A stretch of DNA of 64,000 nt from the NCBI RefSeq assembly GCF_024347315.1, contig NZ_AP025460.1, positions 1,674,001 to 1,738,000 of the forward strand. Direction: 5' to 3'. This DNA comes from Vibrio atlanticus (lineage in GTDB: Bacteria; Pseudomonadota; Gammaproteobacteria; Enterobacterales; Vibrionaceae). A program made the position numbers and the translations under genes. The notes below the pieces were generated by a model, which was given only the letters and a program-made list of their open reading frames with translations, was not told the DNA's origin and ran no database searches. Positions 61,875 to 64,000 of the stretch are shown here, piece by piece (position 1 is the first letter of the stretch; every line of letters begins with the position of its first letter).

Positions 61875-63295
61875 ATAATCTGAAATTGCGGTTATTAGTC
61901 ATCATCAATGCCATGTGGCGCCAACGCTACGTTATTGTTCTACCAATCCTTATTTTGCCCTTTGTAGGCTTAGGTGTGAGCAAATTGGCTCCGACTAAAT
62001 ATGACGCGCATACCAGTATGTTGATTCAAGAAACGGCCAAGATGAATCCATTCCTGGAAGACATCGCCGTATCTACCATGCTCAAAGACCGACTTAACGC
62101 GTTGAGAACACTGCTTCACAGTCGACATGTACTTTACTCGGTCGCTGATGAACTGCAATTAACCACGTCAGATATGCCTGAGGTTGAGAAACAAGAGATC
62201 ATTACTGACTTGTCTCAGCGTTTATCAGTTACTCAGCTTGGAAAAGACTTTCTAAAAATTAGCTTAACGTCAAACACACCAAATGGAATGGAACAAACGC
62301 TTCGTTCAGTGAGTGAGCATTTCATTGAACAATTGCTAGCGCCGGAACGTTCGTCAATTGAGGACTCAAGTAATTTCCTGAAAATCCATATAGACAAACG
62401 TAGCGCAGAACTTGAAGAGGCAGAAGAAGCGCTAGCCGCATACATGAACGAAAACGTCCAATCAACGCCAGAAGTGCAAAGCCAAAGCTTGAATCGCTTG
62501 GCGTCACTTAAACAAACACTGGCGGAAAAAGAGGCGGAATTATCGGGTGTTGAAAAAAGTTTAGGGTCAATTGACCAGCAACTTTCTAAAACCAATCCAG
62601 TAATAGGTCGAATAGAAGATCAGATCATCGACATTCGTAGCGACCTTACCTTGTTACAAGCTAAATACACGGACAAACACAGTGCTGTGCAAGCAAAAGT
62701 GAGAGAACTAGACAGACTTGAAAATGAACGAAAGAGTTTGCTCGAGGTAACCCAACCAACGATGAACAGCGACCAGCTTTGGGACATCGCGAGTAGCACG
62801 ACATTGAACAAGCTTTCCGATACCCAACCTCTTTTGGTCACTCAACTACACAGCCTACAACTGGTTCGTGCTCGCTTCGAGTCTTTAACTGAAGAGACTA
62901 AAAGCCTTCGTACTATGATTTTCGAATTAGAACAAAAGGCAAATAACTTCGGCGAAAATGCAAAAGAGATGTACCGCCTTAAACGTCAAGTTGAAATCAA
63001 GCGTCAGCTATCCGATGAACTGACCGAGCGTTATGAAATGGCTCAACTAACGGGTTCACTTGGTGTATTCGAGCAAAACAAACGTGTGAAGATTATCGAT
63101 TTACCCTTCACGCCTAGCATGAAATCTAACATGCCGACTTTTATCTTTATTCTGGCTGGTTTCGTTGCAGGTATCGGATTGGGTATTGGCTTAGCGGTGT
63201 TGTTTGAGCTGTTTGACTCTTCAATCAAGCGTAAAGACGAAATCGAAGAGATCTTAGGCGTCCCAGTGATTACGGTGATCCCCAAAATGAGCTAG
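61871..63295 (+). CDS. sypO: Chain-length determinant protein, Wzz/GNVR type (SypO-like)
   Basis: This 474-residue inner-membrane protein has helices near 19-37 and 416-438 bracketing a long periplasmic coiled coil (about 165-385). It probably sets polymer length and couples synthesis to export through SypC. It has no fused kinase domain, which fits a separate SypD. ATG at 61871 follows TTGGAG; the TTG at 61853 is rejected. A terminator follows at 63362. Confidence 0.87.
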   Translation: MNNLKLRLLVIINAMWRQRYVIVLPILILPFVGLGVSKLAPTKYDAHTSMLIQETAKMNPFLEDIAVSTMLKDRLNALRTLLHSRHVLYSVADELQLTTSDMPEVEKQEIITDLSQRLSVTQLGKDFLKISLTSNTPNGMEQTLRSVSEHFIEQLLAPERSSIEDSSNFLKIHIDKRSAELEEAEEALAAYMNENVQSTPEVQSQSLNRLASLKQTLAEKEAELSGVEKSLGSIDQQLSKTNPVIGRIEDQIIDIRSDLTLLQAKYTDKHSAVQAKVRELDRLENERKSLLEVTQPTMNSDQLWDIASSTTLNKLSDTQPLLVTQLHSLQLVRARFESLTEETKSLRTMIFELEQKANNFGENAKEMYRLKRQVEIKRQLSDELTERYEMAQLTGSLGVFEQNKRVKIIDLPFTPSMKSNMPTFIFILAGFVAGIGLGIGLAVLFELFDSSIKRKDEIEEILGVPVITVIPKMS

Positions 63296-63361
63296 TCAGC
63301 CTCAAAGCCATTTTTAACTTACCAACCTCGTAGCTTCTTATCTTTTTAGCTTCCTAGCACT

Positions 63362-63391
63362 AAACGCCAACATTCGCTTGGCGTTTTGTTT
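63362..63391 (+). terminator. Terminator after sypO
   Basis: A 9-bp perfect stem (AAACGCCAA / TTGGCGTTT) with a seven-base loop, followed by TGTTTG. Confidence 0.78.
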
Positions 63392-63493
63392 GTCTAAAGA
63401 TTCAAGTTCTAATGCCACTTTAGATTTCCCCAGACCTTTCCCCTGATTTAACACCACGATTCAAACAGCCATTCATTCGTATTCTGTTTTGAT

Positions 63494-63507
63494 TCCCATT
63501 TTGAGAA
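63494..63507 (-). promoter_or_regulatory. SypG-type enhancer site upstream of sypP
   Basis: The minus strand reads TTCTCAAAATGGGA, fitting TTCTCA-N3-TG, centred about 91 bp upstream of the predicted start. Confidence 0.65.
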
Positions 63508-63565
63508 ATGAAAACCGCCCTAGAGCAATAAAACATAAATCATTGAAACATAACAATTATTAAAT

Positions 63566-63581
63566 TGGCACAACTCCTGCA
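63566..63581 (+). promoter_or_regulatory. Sigma-54 promoter of sypP
   Basis: TGGCACAACTCCTGCA is a strong -24/-12 element with exact spacing. The predicted start is near 63592. Confidence 0.85.
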
Positions 63582-63672
63582 ATCTCAATGTGTAGCTAAA
63601 CGTTTTAAAGAAGTTACTTCAAGATAAACGTAAGAATGGCGAAACAAGAATTATAAAGGCAGGGCCCAAATT

Positions 63673-64000
63673 ATGAATAACCAGATAACAAAGCATGGCA
63701 AGAAGATCATACATGTTGTTCAACACCTTGCACCGGGTGGGTTAGAAACCCTAACGTTAGATTTGCTGCGCCTTGCTAAACCAACAGACCAAGTGTTGAT
63801 TGTCAGTTTAGAAGGGACAAAAGAAGACTCGATCAACAACTGGCCTAAATTAAAGCAGTATCAAAATCAAATCGTCTTTTTGGATAAAGCACCAGGCGTA
63901 CAATTCAATATCATCATCAAATTGATTAAAGCATTTAATGGGATTAGACCCGATGTGGTTCATACCCATCACATCGGTCCACTGCTCTACGCGGGTTACG
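63673..64000 (+). CDS. sypP: Glycosyltransferase family 4, N-terminal part (SypP-like, partial)
   Basis: The first 109 codons of a gene cut by the window end. They encode the acceptor-side domain of a GT-B glycosyltransferase: HVVQHLAPGGLETLTLDLLRL near residues 14-34 and DVVHTHHIGPLLYAG near 94-108. AAAGGCAGG precedes the start. It has its own sigma-54 promoter, as sypP does in V. fischeri. The donor-binding half cannot be assessed. Confidence 0.82.
   Translation, partial: MNNQITKHGKKIIHVVQHLAPGGLETLTLDLLRLAKPTDQVLIVSLEGTKEDSINNWPKLKQYQNQIVFLDKAPGVQFNIIIKLIKAFNGIRPDVVHTHHIGPLLYAGY

Larger units (their letters stand above)
63296..63672. other. Intergenic region between sypO and sypP
   Basis: These 377 bases hold the sypO terminator, a SypG-type site and a sigma-54 promoter for sypP. 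No gene is seen. Confidence 0.75.

Overview
The window reads as a chromosomal segment of a marine gammaproteobacterium of the genus Vibrio or a close relative. Support comes from gene families and gene orders typical of vibrios: two tandem potD copies after potABC, NorM of exactly 456 residues, DUF2960, DUF3802, a fused MobB-MoeA, and a syp-type biofilm polysaccharide locus. Base composition looks even, and no tRNA, rRNA, CRISPR array or intact insertion sequence was seen. Species cannot be fixed from the sequence alone.

Layout. 1-4.2 kb: end of potA, then potB, potC and two spermidine/putrescine binding proteins. 4.2-7.5 kb: a small diguanylate cyclase, the sirtuin cobB, and an ammonium transporter with an NtrC/sigma-54 type promoter. 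7.8-18.1 kb: a periplasmic, membrane-anchored formate dehydrogenase gene set (alpha, beta and gamma subunits, TAT-target peptide, TorD-like chaperone, polyferredoxin, DUF3305/DUF3306) with divergent fdhD. 18.3-23.6 kb: the ABC-F factor ybiT, then a membrane P-loop protein paired with an MscS channel. 23.7-32.4 kb: an NtrC-family two-component pair divergent from tungstate uptake (tupABC), mobA and mobB-moeA. 32.5-46.2 kb: ordinary housekeeping and signalling genes (TPR-GAF-GGDEF protein, nagK, tapT, fatty acid hydroxylase, chemoreceptor, NlpC/P60 lipoprotein, fructosamine kinase, ribE, norM, periplasmic DNA ligase). 46.3-64 kb: a syp-like exopolysaccharide locus (sypABCD, HPt, sypG, sypH, sypL, sypM, sypN, sypO, start of sypP) interrupted by proXWV and a 264-bp inverted-repeat element.

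Two sigma-54 regulatory circuits can be read directly in the DNA. (1) A palindrome close to GGACATTTTGTCC recurs upstream of the polyferredoxin-formate dehydrogenase genes, in the DUF3305/fdhD divergent region and between the response regulator and tupA. Each of these regions holds a sigma-54 -24/-12 element. I infer that the two-component pair in the cluster coordinates tungstate uptake, cofactor synthesis and formate dehydrogenase. One site lies in the apex of an intrinsic terminator hairpin. (2) In the syp locus, TTCTCA-N3-TG sites stand about 80-105 bp upstream of the inferred transcription starts at sypA, sypL, sypM and sypP. Three of those promoters have intact -24/-12 elements. This matches what is known of the SypG enhancer in Vibrio fischeri.

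Other items for a second look are an FdhD with a rearranged CxxC, a SypD whose Walker A lysine is replaced by valine, an HPt protein with no linked sensor kinase, osmoprotectant transport genes inside the biofilm locus, and the P-loop/MscS pair.
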